Assembly: GCF_001748245.1 (NCBI RefSeq)
Contig: NZ_BDFO01000001.1
Span: forward strand, 7,430,346 to 7,494,345
DNA: 64,000 nt
From: Oligoflexus tunisiensis
Lineage (GTDB): Bacteria > Bdellovibrionota_B > Oligoflexia > Oligoflexales > Oligoflexaceae
Reading direction: 5' to 3'
Made by a program: the position numbers and the translations under genes. The notes below the pieces were generated by a model, which was not told the origin of the DNA, searched no databases, and saw nothing but the letters and a program-made list of their open reading frames with translations. Positions within the stretch are counted from its first letter, which is position 1; the number at the start of each line of letters is the position of its first letter. Of the stretch, positions 33,162 to 42,942 are shown in pieces.

Positions 33162-34772
33162 CTATGATTGGAGATTCTCTGCAATTCGGCTTGCGGCGCT
33201 TCCCCTGGCCATCCGGTTCAAGGGCTCTTGCCGCGGCCTACTCCGCCTTTTTTCCGATCCCTCCAGGGAAGACGCCACTTCCCGGTTCATGCTGATGCAT
33301 TCGCCTTTGAGATTCTCCGAGGGCGTTCCCGCCATATGACTGCCGGAAGAGGACAAGGTTTGATGTCCTTTTGCAGCCGATCTGGCCGCAGCCAGATCCA
33401 GCGAGGAGTGTATGAATTCCTTGCGGCCCTTTTTCACAACACTGTTTTGAGTGAAGCAGCCCAGAAACGCTGAGAGGATATCCCTCTGCACCCTGAGTCC
33501 GCACTCTGTGCATTCGTGCGTTCTCTCGCTGAGCCTCTTCCTTCTTACTTCACCACAAAGGCAGGTTTGCGACAGACGGGTGTGGAAAGTATTGATCAAC
33601 TCCGCACGGCCTCCGAGCTTTTCAGCTGTTCGGAAAAGTGATGCCTTAAGGCTGGCCGGGGCGGATTTGCCAACTGACTTTCCATACCTTTTTTGCAGGG
33701 CCTTGTAACTGATATCCTCAAGCTTGACAATAGAGCCAAGCTGCATGATCTCGTTCGCAAGGTGGCCTATGATGCATTTTCTATAGGCGGCCACCCTCCG
33801 ATCAACGTCCCGCTTTTGATTCGCCAGACGGAAATAATTTTTGGTCTTTAACAGCCGGCTTCCCCGCCTGAGGCTGCCATCCTTGAAGGCTGTCGGGTTT
33901 TTAAGACGAATGGAACGTGACATCCGTCTTTGAAGGGACCTGGACTCCCGCAGCATTCCATCCAGATGATCTGATACAATCGCCCTTTCATAGGCCATCT
34001 TTTCATTCGAGACGGCAATTCTTTTCGGGCCGAAATCCACGGATACATTCTGTGAGAAAATATCCTCACCAAATCTCTCCCTCAGCGAAGCCTTGTGCTT
34101 TCTTTCCTTTTCGCTGTCCCGAAAGGCTTCCCCTTCAAGAGTCATCTGGACAAACCACCGTTCCGATCCGCCCAGCCTTCTCTTGAAAACGAGACTGTTC
34201 TTTATCCGGCAACTGAGGGCATGCCTGTGATAAGGGTTCTGCAGGTCAATTCGGATCGGATACTCTTTTTTCCGAAAGACGAGACGAGCACTATCATCAA
34301 GGACTTTGATCTGAGGGCTTTCCTTGTTGGATGAGCCACGCAGGGAAAAATCCGATCCCCTGCTTTTGAAACGGCAGCGTTTGGCCTTGCCAAACATTTT
34401 TCTTTCCACGGCCCTGAAGGCTCGCTTGCCTATCTCCTGAGCCACCTTGGACGGAACGAAACGGTCAAAATCCACGCTGCCTGTTCTGAGTCTGGAGGCC
34501 AGGGAAATGGAGGCATATTCCGTCAATCCATTGTCAATGCGCAGCTGATCAAAGGCAGCTCTTCTTTTCGGGTCATCCTTCTTCAAAAGCCTCGCGCCTT
34601 CATAATCCCGGCTGGCTCGCATCTTGCGAAGCTGCCTGAGAAGTTTCCCCAGCACGGCATTATAAAGTCTTCGCCCATGATCCTCTGACTTCAGCAAACT
34701 GGAGAAACCATCCCGTGAAGCCTGGATTTCCGTCTCGAAGATGAAACTCTTGGTCTTAGAGTGTGACAACAT
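33162..34772 (-). CDS. tnpB: TnpB-like RNA-guided nuclease (IS200/IS605 OrfB family)
   Basis: This 536-residue protein carries the split RuvC site of TnpB: Asp246 in SVDFGPKRIAV, Glu352 in IVKLEDISYKAL and Asp431 in VQRDILSAF. A zinc ribbon lies between the last two, with Cys404, Cys406, Cys421 and Cys424; the first pair is CxC rather than the usual CxxC. All three acidic residues are kept, so cleavage activity is possible. The Arg/Lys-rich N-terminal half would bind the guide RNA. About 90 residues follow the last RuvC motif. AGGAG precedes the ATG at 34772. No TnpA transposase is near, so this is a lone or domesticated copy. Family members are RNA-guided DNA nucleases. Confidence 0.85.
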   Translation of the reverse strand: MLSHSKTKSFIFETEIQASRDGFSSLLKSEDHGRRLYNAVLGKLLRQLRKMRASRDYEGARLLKKDDPKRRAAFDQLRIDNGLTEYASISLASRLRTGSVDFDRFVPSKVAQEIGKRAFRAVERKMFGKAKRCRFKSRGSDFSLRGSSNKESPQIKVLDDSARLVFRKKEYPIRIDLQNPYHRHALSCRIKNSLVFKRRLGGSERWFVQMTLEGEAFRDSEKERKHKASLRERFGEDIFSQNVSVDFGPKRIAVSNEKMAYERAIVSDHLDGMLRESRSLQRRMSRSIRLKNPTAFKDGSLRRGSRLLKTKNYFRLANQKRDVDRRVAAYRKCIIGHLANEIMQLGSIVKLEDISYKALQKRYGKSVGKSAPASLKASLFRTAEKLGGRAELINTFHTRLSQTCLCGEVRRKRLSERTHECTECGLRVQRDILSAFLGCFTQNSVVKKGRKEFIHSSLDLAAARSAAKGHQTLSSSGSHMAGTPSENLKGECISMNREVASSLEGSEKRRSRPRQEPLNRMARGSAASRIAENLQS

Positions 34773-34821
34773 GCCTCTCCTGAAGTCGTACAAAAGTATT
34801 GCAGGCTGGGTTCGCAGGCAA

Positions 34822-34847
34822 GAAAAAAATCTCCGATGATGGGAGAT
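34822..34847 (-). terminator. Intrinsic terminator after pgk-tpiA
   Basis: On the minus strand ATCTCC, a 7-nt loop and GGAGAT are followed by a run of T residues (34822-34828 read as A on the plus strand). It sits about 160 bp past the tpiA stop and 50 bp before the tnpB start, so it would separate the glycolytic transcript from the TnpB-like gene. Confidence 0.65.
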
Positions 34848-34961
34848 GGCTGTGTCCTCTCACCTCCAGCAAAATCTCTCTTCATTACCATCGATTCGGG
34901 AGAGATTATGGCTGGAGCACGTCGGACGTTCGATCGCAGGACGCAAGACGAGCCGTTCCCG

Positions 34962-34991
34962 CCTGAATCAGGTGGGAGGTCCCGATTCAGG
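34962..34991. promoter_or_regulatory. 8-bp stem-loop downstream of tpiA
   Basis: CCTGAATC (34962-34969) and GATTCAGG (34984-34991) are perfect inverted repeats 17 bp beyond the tpiA stop. With no T-run it is probably a 3' stabilising hairpin. The remaining bases of 34848-35008 show no gene. Confidence 0.4.
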
Positions 34992-35008
34992 GGCTGGAAT
35001 CGTTGAAA

Positions 35009-35767
35009 TTACTGGCAGTCCACAATGCGGGCAAATTCGACCGGGTCGAGCGAAGCGCCGCCAACCAGAGCGCCGTCCACGTCAGGTTGCTTCATCAGGC
35101 CTTTGATGTTGGAGGACTTCACGCTGCCACCGTAAAGGATGCGCAAGGCTTCCGCCGCACCACCGAGCTTCTGCCGCAAAATCCCGCGGATAAAGGCGTG
35201 GGCTTCCTGGGCCTGTTCATCGGTTGCCGTCAGGCCGGTGCCGATGGCCCAGACCGGTTCATAGGCGATCACAAAGTTGCTGGCCGCACCGGTCTCACGC
35301 AGGACGGCTTCGACCTGGCGTTTCAGAACCGCCTCGGTCTGTCCGCCTTCACGTTCCGCGCGCGTTTCCCCCACGCAAACGATCGGGTTGATGCCCTGAT
35401 CCAGACAGGCCTTCGCTTTCGCAGCCACGGAGGCATCCGTTTCATTGTAATACTGCCGTCTTTCACTGTGACCGATGAGAGTCCAGCGAAGGCCAAGATC
35501 CTTCAGCATGGGAATGGAAAGTTCACCCGTGAAGGCGCCTTCCGGTTTTTCGTGTATGGTCTGCGCGGCGATGAGGATGCCGTGTTTCTCGCCATATTCG
35601 CGAGCCAGACCCAAAAACGGTGCGGGCACAGCCAGGAGCACATCCACCGCATCACGGCGGATGCGGCTGTTGGCGGCCAGTTCGCGATTCAGAGTCTGCA
35701 GATACTCGGGCACCTTCGAATAGAGAAGGTTCATCTTCCAGTTGCCGGCAATCATGGGTTTGCGCAT
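35009..35767 (-). CDS. tpiA: Triosephosphate isomerase
   Basis: TpiA interconverts dihydroxyacetone phosphate and glyceraldehyde 3-phosphate. The 252-residue barrel has the N-terminal AGNWKMN with the catalytic Lys, IGHSERRQYYNETD with the catalytic His, the active-site loop AYEPVWAIGTGLTATDEQ with the catalytic Glu, and ILYGGSVKSSNI at the phosphate site. It follows pgk by 12 bp in one operon. Confidence 0.97.
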   Translation of the reverse strand: MRKPMIAGNWKMNLLYSKVPEYLQTLNRELAANSRIRRDAVDVLLAVPAPFLGLAREYGEKHGILIAAQTIHEKPEGAFTGELSIPMLKDLGLRWTLIGHSERRQYYNETDASVAAKAKACLDQGINPIVCVGETRAEREGGQTEAVLKRQVEAVLRETGAASNFVIAYEPVWAIGTGLTATDEQAQEAHAFIRGILRQKLGGAAEALRILYGGSVKSSNIKGLMKQPDVDGALVGGASLDPVEFARIVDCQ

Positions 35768-35779
35768 GTTGATCCTTCC

Positions 35780-36970
35780 TTATTGCTTCAAAAGAACTTT
35801 GACGCCAGGCAGAGTCTGGCCTTCGAGAAACTCCAGCGAAGCGCCGCCACCGGTCGAAATATGATCGATCTTGTCCGCGACACCGGCCTTGTTCGCGGCC
35901 GCCACGCTATCGCCACCACCGATCACGGTGAAGGCCGAGCTGCGGGCCATGGCATCGGCAACACGCAAAGAGCCTCGGGCAAACTTGTCAAACTCGAACA
36001 CACCCATGGGGCCGTTCCAAAGGACAGTTTTCGAAAGACCGATGATATCGCTGTAACGCTTGATGGTGCGGGGACCGATATCAAGGCCCATCAAACCCTT
36101 ATGAATTGTGCGGCCAGGGATTTCCACGGCTTCCGCATCGGCATCAAATTTCGCAGCGGCCACGTGATCCTCGGGCAGAATGATTTCAACCTTGCGCGCT
36201 TCCGCGTTGCGATAAATCGAAGCCACAAGATCCATTTTATCGTGTTCCACGCGCGAATCACCGACGTCCACACCCTGATACTTGAGGAAGGTGTAGGCCA
36301 TGGCCCCACCGATCAGAAGGTAGTTGGCATGATTCAAAAGATTCAGCACCACACCGATCTTATCCGAAACCTTCGAGCCACCCATGACCACGGTAAAGGG
36401 AGCCTGAGGTTTCTTTTGCAATCCGGAAAGGACACTGATCTCACGATCGACCAGAAGTCCGGCCGCTCGCCTTTCGCCGGGGAAGAGTTCCGCCGCGGCC
36501 ACCACACTCGCATGGGCGCGGTGCAGGGTGCCGAAGGCATCGTTCACATAGCAGTCAAAACCGTTGGCGAGTTTGCGGGCGAATTCAGGGTCGTTTTTGG
36601 TTTCACCTGGATGAAAGCGCAAATTTTCAAAGAGGATGATCTGATTCTTGTTGAGCTGGTTCAGCACCTGCTCTGCGGGCTCTTCGGTATAGTCGCGAAC
36701 GAAGACGACTTCGAGACCGAGCAGTTCCGCCAGGCGCACGCCGACGGGCTCCAGTGAATATTCCGGCATCACCTCCCCATCCGGGCGTCCGAGGTGGGAC
36801 ATGAGCGCGATCTTATTGGTGCGTTCCAGTATATAGCGGAGAGTCGGCAAGGCGGCCGTGATGCGGGTATCGTCGGTGATTTTGCCCTTCTTGATCGGGA
36901 CATTGAGATCGAGGCGCACGAGGACTTTCTTGTTCGTAAGGTCGAGGTCCTGGAGTTTGCGGAATTCCAT
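35780..36970 (-). CDS. pgk: Phosphoglycerate kinase
   Basis: Pgk makes ATP from 1,3-bisphosphoglycerate. The 396-residue two-domain protein shows KVLVRLDLNVPIKKGKITDD, LMSHLGRPDG, FVRDYTEEP, YVNDAFGTLHRAHASV, VMGGSKVSDKIGV, WNGPMGVFEFDKFARG and VIGGGDSVAAANKAGV. It heads the pgk-tpiA operon. The gap locus is not in this window. The divergent gshB gene starts 81 bp away. Confidence 0.97.
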   Translation of the reverse strand: MEFRKLQDLDLTNKKVLVRLDLNVPIKKGKITDDTRITAALPTLRYILERTNKIALMSHLGRPDGEVMPEYSLEPVGVRLAELLGLEVVFVRDYTEEPAEQVLNQLNKNQIILFENLRFHPGETKNDPEFARKLANGFDCYVNDAFGTLHRAHASVVAAAELFPGERRAAGLLVDREISVLSGLQKKPQAPFTVVMGGSKVSDKIGVVLNLLNHANYLLIGGAMAYTFLKYQGVDVGDSRVEHDKMDLVASIYRNAEARKVEIILPEDHVAAAKFDADAEAVEIPGRTIHKGLMGLDIGPRTIKRYSDIIGLSKTVLWNGPMGVFEFDKFARGSLRVADAMARSSAFTVIGGGDSVAAANKAGVADKIDHISTGGGASLEFLEGQTLPGVKVLLKQ

Positions 36971-37051
36971 CGGGCTTTCCTTTCTTCGAGTCAGGCGTTA
37001 CACTCCGCAACATACCGGGCTGGCAAAACTCTGCAAGCGAAAGAGGACATC

Positions 37052-38014
37052 ATGGCAAAGATCCACCACCTGTTTGTGATTGACCCGATCGAAAATCTGA
37101 ATATGAAGCTGGACTCGAGCCTGCGTGTCGCCCGCGCTCTATGTAACATTGGCCATCTCGCTTACATCTGTACGCCCGGTCAATTGGAATGGCTAAGCCG
37201 CGAATCCTGCGCTGCGGCCTTCGCCCAGGAGCTGGCATTCCCCGACGGGGATATCCATTCCATGCGCATGTCACCGGCACGCCGTCTGCGCCTTGATTAT
37301 TTTCAGGCGATTCATATGCGCAAGGATCCGCCCTACGATATGAATTATATCGCCAGCACCTGGCTGTTGGATTCGGCGGTGGCCCGTGGTGTCAAGGTTT
37401 ACAACGCGCCCCATGCTCTGCGGAATTTGAATGAAAAACTCAGCATCTTTAAATTCCCGGAAGCGATTCGCGATGGTCTTGTGTCCGCCGAGCCGCAGCA
37501 GATTCTGCAGTTCATCAAGGAATCCGCCAACGGTGATGCGGTGCTGAAGCCGCTGACCCTTTACGGTGGCCGCGGAGTTTTGCGACTGAATCTGAATCAG
37601 CAAAAGGAGGAGAAGGTCCTGCATATCCTGCGCGAGGAAACGCAAAACGGTCAGGATCTGCGTCTGATCCAGGCTTTTGATGAACGCATTTTCCAGGGTG
37701 AATTGCGGACTTTCAGCGTCAATGGCAAGGCTCTGAGCTGGTGTTTGAAAAAGCCTCACGGTGATAATTTCCTGGCCAACACCCGTTCCGGGGCGACGCT
37801 CGAAACCTATCAACCGCGTGCGGATGAGGTGGCCATGGTGGAAAAGGTGGCCCAGTCGCTGGTCGAGGAAGGCGTTTATTTCGTGGGCTTTGACATCATT
37901 GGGAGCTTCATTTCCGAGATCAATATCACGAGCCCACGCCTGCTGCATGGACCGGGTGATACCCATGACTACTATAAGGATATCGCGGCGGCGCTGGTGC
38001 ATGATCTGGGATAA
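37052..38014 (+). CDS. gshB: Glutathione synthetase
   Basis: GshB ligates gamma-glutamylcysteine and glycine with ATP. The 320-residue ATP-grasp protein has the family segments FVIDPIENLNMKLDSSLRVA, YNAPHALRNLNEKLSIFKF, AVLKPLTLYGGRGVLRL and GFDIIGSFISEINITSPR. I start at 37052, preceded by AAGAGGA. The longer in-frame extension overlaps the divergent pgk gene and has no family match. No gshA is visible nearby. Confidence 0.93.
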   Translation: MAKIHHLFVIDPIENLNMKLDSSLRVARALCNIGHLAYICTPGQLEWLSRESCAAAFAQELAFPDGDIHSMRMSPARRLRLDYFQAIHMRKDPPYDMNYIASTWLLDSAVARGVKVYNAPHALRNLNEKLSIFKFPEAIRDGLVSAEPQQILQFIKESANGDAVLKPLTLYGGRGVLRLNLNQQKEEKVLHILREETQNGQDLRLIQAFDERIFQGELRTFSVNGKALSWCLKKPHGDNFLANTRSGATLETYQPRADEVAMVEKVAQSLVEEGVYFVGFDIIGSFISEINITSPRLLHGPGDTHDYYKDIAAALVHDLG

Positions 38015-38153
38015 GTGTGTAGATTCTGCCGACTTACGCCCGAACCGGGAAAGTAAAACCCAATAATTTCCAATCATTAGAGTGCCCCCTCTCAAGTCGC
38101 AGGCTGGAAGTCCGAAGATCCACACAGCTTGCGTCAAGACAGGGAGTTTGCTC

Positions 38154-39125
38154 GTGAGAACATTTCGTCGATTCTATACAGGTCTGGCTTTGTCGGCTCT
38201 GATTCTTGCCTCCAACTGCACCCTCAGCGATAACTCAGAATTGGAAGACCTCGATGCAGCCGATGCAGGCGATCAGGTGGTTGAAGTTCAACAGAATGAA
38301 ATCACGGACAGTGAGATTCCGGCGGGGGACGGTCCGGAGACCACCGATGCGGCTGGTGAATCCATTGATGGCAACAGTTCGAGTGCCATTCAGGATTTGA
38401 ACGTCGAGCAGCAGGCGGAACACAAGGGTCCGGAGCTGCCCGAAATGGAACCTGTCGATGCTCAGCCCGTGAGCGACGTGGAGGCCGCAGCGGCACAAAC
38501 GGAAAGTCTGCCCTCTCTTTCGCAGGTGGTGGCGGAGAGCGACGGCAGCGCGGCTGCTCAGCCATACGGCCAGGACATGGTGAGCGCCACCGACAGCAGC
38601 ATGGAGAGCGCAACGGTTGATGCCGGCACGGACACAGCTGAAGCACCCGCAGAAGTCCGCCGCCCCAAGGTTCGCAAGTCCAGCAGTCCAGCCGGGATGG
38701 AGGATCTCTCCGGCAACTTTTATATCGTTCAGCCCGGCGACACGCTCGGTCGGATTTCGTCCATGCTCTATGGAACCTCACGCCGCTGGCAGGAGATCGC
38801 TGCAGCCAACAATCTGGAAGCCAACAGCCCCATCTATCCCGGTGATGTGCTCCGTTATCCAGCGGACGCCGCCTCTGCGGAATACGAAGCCGCCTATAAA
38901 AATCTCAGTCGTTCCCAAATCGTCGTCCAGAAAGGCGACACCCTGGAAGCGATCGCCGAGCGTCAGTTCGGTAATAAAGCCTTCTGGAAACTTCTCTGGC
39001 GCTGGAATGAGTCCATCATTGCGGAACCCAACAGGATTTTTGAAGGCCAAAGCATCGAATGCGTTGAACCCGAGGAACTGGCGGCGCTTCTTTCCGATCG
39101 TAAGGGACTTAAGGCGGCTCACTAA
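38154..39125 (+). CDS. LysM-domain putative lipoprotein
   Basis: This 323-residue protein starts at GTG with GGGAG 7 nt upstream. A basic n-region (RTFRRFY) and hydrophobic segment end in LILASNC, a slightly atypical lipobox. A long acidic low-complexity region (about 25-190) would span the periplasm. A LysM domain follows with YIVQPGDTLGRISSMLYG. A second LysM-like unit begins QIVVQKGDTLEAIAERQFG. The likely role is anchoring or remodelling at peptidoglycan. It follows gshB after 139 bp and precedes a matrixin-like lipoprotein gene. Confidence 0.8.
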   Translation: MRTFRRFYTGLALSALILASNCTLSDNSELEDLDAADAGDQVVEVQQNEITDSEIPAGDGPETTDAAGESIDGNSSSAIQDLNVEQQAEHKGPELPEMEPVDAQPVSDVEAAAAQTESLPSLSQVVAESDGSAAAQPYGQDMVSATDSSMESATVDAGTDTAEAPAEVRRPKVRKSSSPAGMEDLSGNFYIVQPGDTLGRISSMLYGTSRRWQEIAAANNLEANSPIYPGDVLRYPADAASAEYEAAYKNLSRSQIVVQKGDTLEAIAERQFGNKAFWKLLWRWNESIIAEPNRIFEGQSIECVEPEELAALLSDRKGLKAAH

Positions 39126-39236
39126 GAGGCGGAATAAGCTCATGATGTTCGCGGGGTAAAGTTGCTCCTCAAGGTCTTTTTCAACCGGTTCGATAAGTTG
39201 AAAGATACAGAATTGGGACCATGAGGAGTCGAAGAT

Positions 39237-40112
39237 ATGGCCAACGTGCTCGGCAAGTACCTGACAGGTATAGGTGGCATCACCTTTACATTCGCCAGCT
39301 TTATCGCCTGTGGTTCACAGATGTATAAGGTTTCGGTGCATGAGGATATCGATGCCACGAGAACCGCAACGGCCAGCCCTCATTCGACGGATAAGAACTC
39401 CACCCTCTATGGTATCCATGCACCCAAAGGCTGGAACGGAACCCATATTCCCTTCAAGTTCGGCAAGGACATGAGCCAGCAGCAGAAGGTTCATCTGATG
39501 GCTGCCATTCAACGTTGGGAATGGGCGGTGGGCAAAAAACTGTTCATATTTGAAGGCGATCATTCGGGTGTGACCGGCGATACCTTCAAGGATCTTTATA
39601 GCTCGCTACAGGACAATGTGAATGGCCATTACCTCGATGAAAATTGGGGCAAGACCGGCAAGCCTGATTCCGTGCTGGCCACAACGATTTGGAACAACGG
39701 CTTCGATGCCTCGATCATTGCCAAGGCGGATATTCGTTTCAACACGCAACACTATCTGATCGGCGATAGCATGACGCTGAAAACCACGGACAACAAGGAC
39801 GTTGTGGATATGCAGTCTCTCGCTCTGCATGAGCTGGGTCACCTTCTTGGCCTGACCCATGTCGCCGAGGATGTGGACACCCTGTCGATCATGAACCCTG
39901 CACTCTTTATCGGCGAAGGCCTCGCCACCCGTGCGCTGTCACGCGGTGATATTGAACGCATCCAGCTCGTTTACGGCTGTGAAGGCCAGGCCTGTGACAT
40001 CGATGCCCTGCTGAAAGAGCAGGAAACGGCAGACTGGGAAAGGCTCACGCTGACCGCCCAGACCTGGATTGAAACCAAAGCCCAGGAATCACCCAAGCTT
40101 CAGTTGAACTAA
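39237..40112 (+). CDS. Matrixin-like zinc metalloprotease lipoprotein
   Basis: This 291-residue exported protein has a hydrophobic N-terminus ending in SFIACGS (lipidation candidate Cys25). A metzincin site lies in HELGHLLGLTH, with His198, Glu199, His202 and His208, and a Met-turn in LSIMNPALF. The M10 matrixin-like fold typically cleaves extracellular protein substrates. The last part has two Cys (GCEGQAC) that may form a disulfide. GAGGAG lies 8 nt before the ATG. It is followed by a strong terminator, so it is the end of a transcript. Confidence 0.85.
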   Translation: MANVLGKYLTGIGGITFTFASFIACGSQMYKVSVHEDIDATRTATASPHSTDKNSTLYGIHAPKGWNGTHIPFKFGKDMSQQQKVHLMAAIQRWEWAVGKKLFIFEGDHSGVTGDTFKDLYSSLQDNVNGHYLDENWGKTGKPDSVLATTIWNNGFDASIIAKADIRFNTQHYLIGDSMTLKTTDNKDVVDMQSLALHELGHLLGLTHVAEDVDTLSIMNPALFIGEGLATRALSRGDIERIQLVYGCEGQACDIDALLKEQETADWERLTLTAQTWIETKAQESPKLQLN

Positions 40113-40141
40113 GCCATAACCACGTCATCTTTAAGCTTTGA

Positions 40142-40167
40142 GCCGGGCCCGTTGGACCCGGCTTTTT
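40142..40167 (+). terminator. Intrinsic terminator after the matrixin-like gene
   Basis: GCCGGG (40142-40147) and CCCGGC (40157-40162) form the stem with a 9-nt loop, followed by TTTTTC. This is a canonical Rho-independent terminator. Confidence 0.85.
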
Positions 40168-40263
40168 CATGTCCACGCTCCCAAAAAGTCATCGACGCCC
40201 GGTCCCTCGCATCCTATATTGTTGCGAAGTGCGCGGACAGTGCCATAAGGAGCGTGTCATTCC

Positions 40264-42933
40264 ATGATAGAATTGGAACCCAGCTACGACCATAAGCAAT
40301 ATGAACAGAAATGGTATCGCCACAGCCTGGAAAACAAGTTTTTCGGGGCTCCGGTGGATTCCCAAAAAGTACCCTATACCATCCTCATGCCGCCACCCAA
40401 CGTGACCTCGCAGCTGCATATGGGCCACGGCCTGGGTTACTCGATCCAGGATCTCTTCATCCGTTGGAAACGCATGAAAGGTTTCAACGCCTGCTGGCTG
40501 CCTGGGACCGACCATGCGGGCATTGCCACCCAGATGATGGTGGAGAAGGACCTGGAAAAGGAAGGCACCACGCGGCGGGAACTGGGCCGTGAGAAATTCT
40601 TCCAAAGACTGGTGGAATGGAAGGAAAAATACGGCGGGATTATCCTTGAGCAATTCAAAACGATGGGCTTTTCCTGTGACTGGGATCGTCTCGCCTACAC
40701 CATGGATCCGAAGCTGTCGGAGGCCGTGCGTTATGTCTTTGTCGAGCTTTTCAAGGAAGGCTTGATCTATCGCGGCGAGCGCCTTGTGAACTGGGATACC
40801 GTGCTGCAGACCGCCATCTCCGATGATGAGGTGGAGAGCAAGGAAATCCAGGGAATACTTTACTACTATCGCTACCCGATCGAGGGCACGGATGAATTCA
40901 TTCCGATCGCCACGACGCGTCCGGAGACGATGCTCGGTGATACCGCGGTCGCGGTGAATCCGGAGGATGAGCGCTTTAAACACCTGATCGGCAAGCAGGT
41001 TCGTCTGCCTTTTGTCGATCGCCTGATTCCGATCATCGCCGATGAATATGTGAAAAGTGAATTCGGAACCGGGGCGGTGAAGATTACGCCCGCGCATGAT
41101 CCGAATGACTTTGAGATCGGCAAGCGGCACAAGCTGCCCTTTATCAACATCATGACCCCAACCGGAACGATGGCTGACAACACGCCGGCGCCGTTTCGGG
41201 GTTTGGATCGCTTTGTGGCCCGCAAGGAGGTCATCAAGCAGATGAAGGCGCTGGGTCTTTTCGATGAAGAGAAGTCCTACAAGACCACGGTACCGCATTC
41301 GGAGCGCAGCAAGACCATTATTGAACCGCGCCTGAGCCTGCAGTGGTTTGTCAGCATGAAGCAGCTGGCCGAGCCCGCGGCTGAAGCGGCCCGGGGTGGG
41401 GAACTGCAGTTCCATCCGGAGAGCTGGAAGAAGACCTATCTTTACTGGCTCGATAATATTCAGGACTGGTGTATTTCACGGCAGCTCTGGTGGGGGCATC
41501 GGATTCCCATCTGGTATTGCAGCGACTGCCCTGAAGTGACGACCGGCCTGGAGGATCCAACCCAATGTGCGCATTGCGGTTCGAAGAAGATTCGCCAGGA
41601 TGAGGATGTTCTGGATACCTGGTTCTCGAGCTGGCTCTGGCCTTTGAGTCCATTTGGTTGGCCGAGTGAGGGGCTCAAGACGAAGGAAGTTGAGTATTTC
41701 AATCCCACTGATGTGCTCGTGACGGCGCCCGAGATTATTTTCCTCTGGGTCGCGCGCATGGTGATGGTGAACCTGAAATTCAAACAGCGTTTGCCTTTCA
41801 AGCATGTTTATTTCAATGCCACCGTGTGTGATAAGCAGGGACGCAAGTTCTCTAAAACATTGGGGAATGGAATCGATCCGCTGGAAGTTGTCGACAAGCA
41901 CGGGGCCGATGCGGTCCGCTTTACGGCGATCAGTCTCGCGCCGCTCGGTGGGCGGGTGCGGATGGATATCGAGGATTTTGAGAACGGTTCACGCTTTGTG
42001 AACAAGATCTGGAATGCGGCGCGGCTTGTGTTCCAGCATCTTGATGCCGGTCAGAAATTGCCTTCGCTGAAGGGTTTGCAGCTGACGCTTGCTGAGAAAT
42101 GGCTGCTCAATCGTCTGCGTGAAGCCACCGAAAAAATGGATCGGCATTTGGAGAACTTCCGGGTGAACGATGCCGTGGAGGAACTGCATCATTTCATTTG
42201 GGGTGCGTTCTGTGACTGGGGCCTGGAATGTGCGAAGACGGATCTCGCGCTGCCGGCGGGGCATAAGGACAAGGAAAGGGCTCTTTCGGTTCTGGTCTAT
42301 GTGCTCGATGGAGCGCTGCGTCTTGCGCATCCGGTGATGCCGTTTGTCAGCGAGGAGCTTTGGCAGAAATTGCCGCAGCATCCCGATTGGGGGGCGCGTC
42401 CGGCCAGTATCTGTATTGCTGCTTTCCCTGAGGTGAAGAATATTCCCTCCTTCGAAGAGGAAGCGCGGCAGTGGAAAACGGTGCAGGATATCGTTTCCGG
42501 TATTCGTTCCGTTCGGGCGCAGATGGGGCTTCCACCGAAACAGGAATTGCCGGCGCATATTCGGATTGATGAGAGCATGGCCAGAACTGTGGCGGAAGCT
42601 GAGGAGTGGATCAAGCGTCTGGCGAAGGCGGATAAGGTGGTTTCCGGTCCGCAGGTCGGTCGTCCGGGTCAGTCGCTGTCTGCGGTTGGGAAAGGTTTTG
42701 AAGTTTATCTGCCGGTTCAGGGATTGATCGATGTCGAGAAGGAGCGAAAGCGCCTCTCTACAGAAGAACAGCGCTTGCAAAAAATTCTCGATGGAATCCT
42801 GGGCAAGCTGAACAACACCAGCTTCGTGGAAAGAGCGCCGGAGGAGGTTTTGTTTCAGACCCGGGCACAGAAAACCAATATGGAAGAGCAGCTCAGTGCC
42901 ATCCGCACGAACCTGAAGGCTTTGGCTGATTGA
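40264..42933 (+). CDS. valS: Valyl-tRNA synthetase
   Basis: ValRS is a class Ia synthetase. The 889-residue protein has the HIGH-equivalent HMGHG in LHMGHGLGYSIQDL, PGTDHAGIATQ, editing-domain motifs TTRPETMLGDTAVAVNP and ITPAHDPNDFEIGKRHKLP, the KMSKS-equivalent KFSKTLGNGIDP, and a C-terminal coiled-coil tRNA-binding arm (RLSTEEQRLQKIL). It is a complete single gene between two terminators. Confidence 0.97.
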   Translation: MIELEPSYDHKQYEQKWYRHSLENKFFGAPVDSQKVPYTILMPPPNVTSQLHMGHGLGYSIQDLFIRWKRMKGFNACWLPGTDHAGIATQMMVEKDLEKEGTTRRELGREKFFQRLVEWKEKYGGIILEQFKTMGFSCDWDRLAYTMDPKLSEAVRYVFVELFKEGLIYRGERLVNWDTVLQTAISDDEVESKEIQGILYYYRYPIEGTDEFIPIATTRPETMLGDTAVAVNPEDERFKHLIGKQVRLPFVDRLIPIIADEYVKSEFGTGAVKITPAHDPNDFEIGKRHKLPFINIMTPTGTMADNTPAPFRGLDRFVARKEVIKQMKALGLFDEEKSYKTTVPHSERSKTIIEPRLSLQWFVSMKQLAEPAAEAARGGELQFHPESWKKTYLYWLDNIQDWCISRQLWWGHRIPIWYCSDCPEVTTGLEDPTQCAHCGSKKIRQDEDVLDTWFSSWLWPLSPFGWPSEGLKTKEVEYFNPTDVLVTAPEIIFLWVARMVMVNLKFKQRLPFKHVYFNATVCDKQGRKFSKTLGNGIDPLEVVDKHGADAVRFTAISLAPLGGRVRMDIEDFENGSRFVNKIWNAARLVFQHLDAGQKLPSLKGLQLTLAEKWLLNRLREATEKMDRHLENFRVNDAVEELHHFIWGAFCDWGLECAKTDLALPAGHKDKERALSVLVYVLDGALRLAHPVMPFVSEELWQKLPQHPDWGARPASICIAAFPEVKNIPSFEEEARQWKTVQDIVSGIRSVRAQMGLPPKQELPAHIRIDESMARTVAEAEEWIKRLAKADKVVSGPQVGRPGQSLSAVGKGFEVYLPVQGLIDVEKERKRLSTEEQRLQKILDGILGKLNNTSFVERAPEEVLFQTRAQKTNMEEQLSAIRTNLKALAD

Positions 42934-42942
42934 AAGTGTGAG

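Noticed and set aside
33080..35008. Complete insertion sequence with defined ends
   Set aside because: A TnpB-like gene and hairpins are visible, but I could not identify matching element ends, a target duplication or a TnpA gene.
35003..36757. 584-residue ORF on the plus strand
   Set aside because: It is antisense to tpiA and pgk, both highly conserved; it is a shadow frame.
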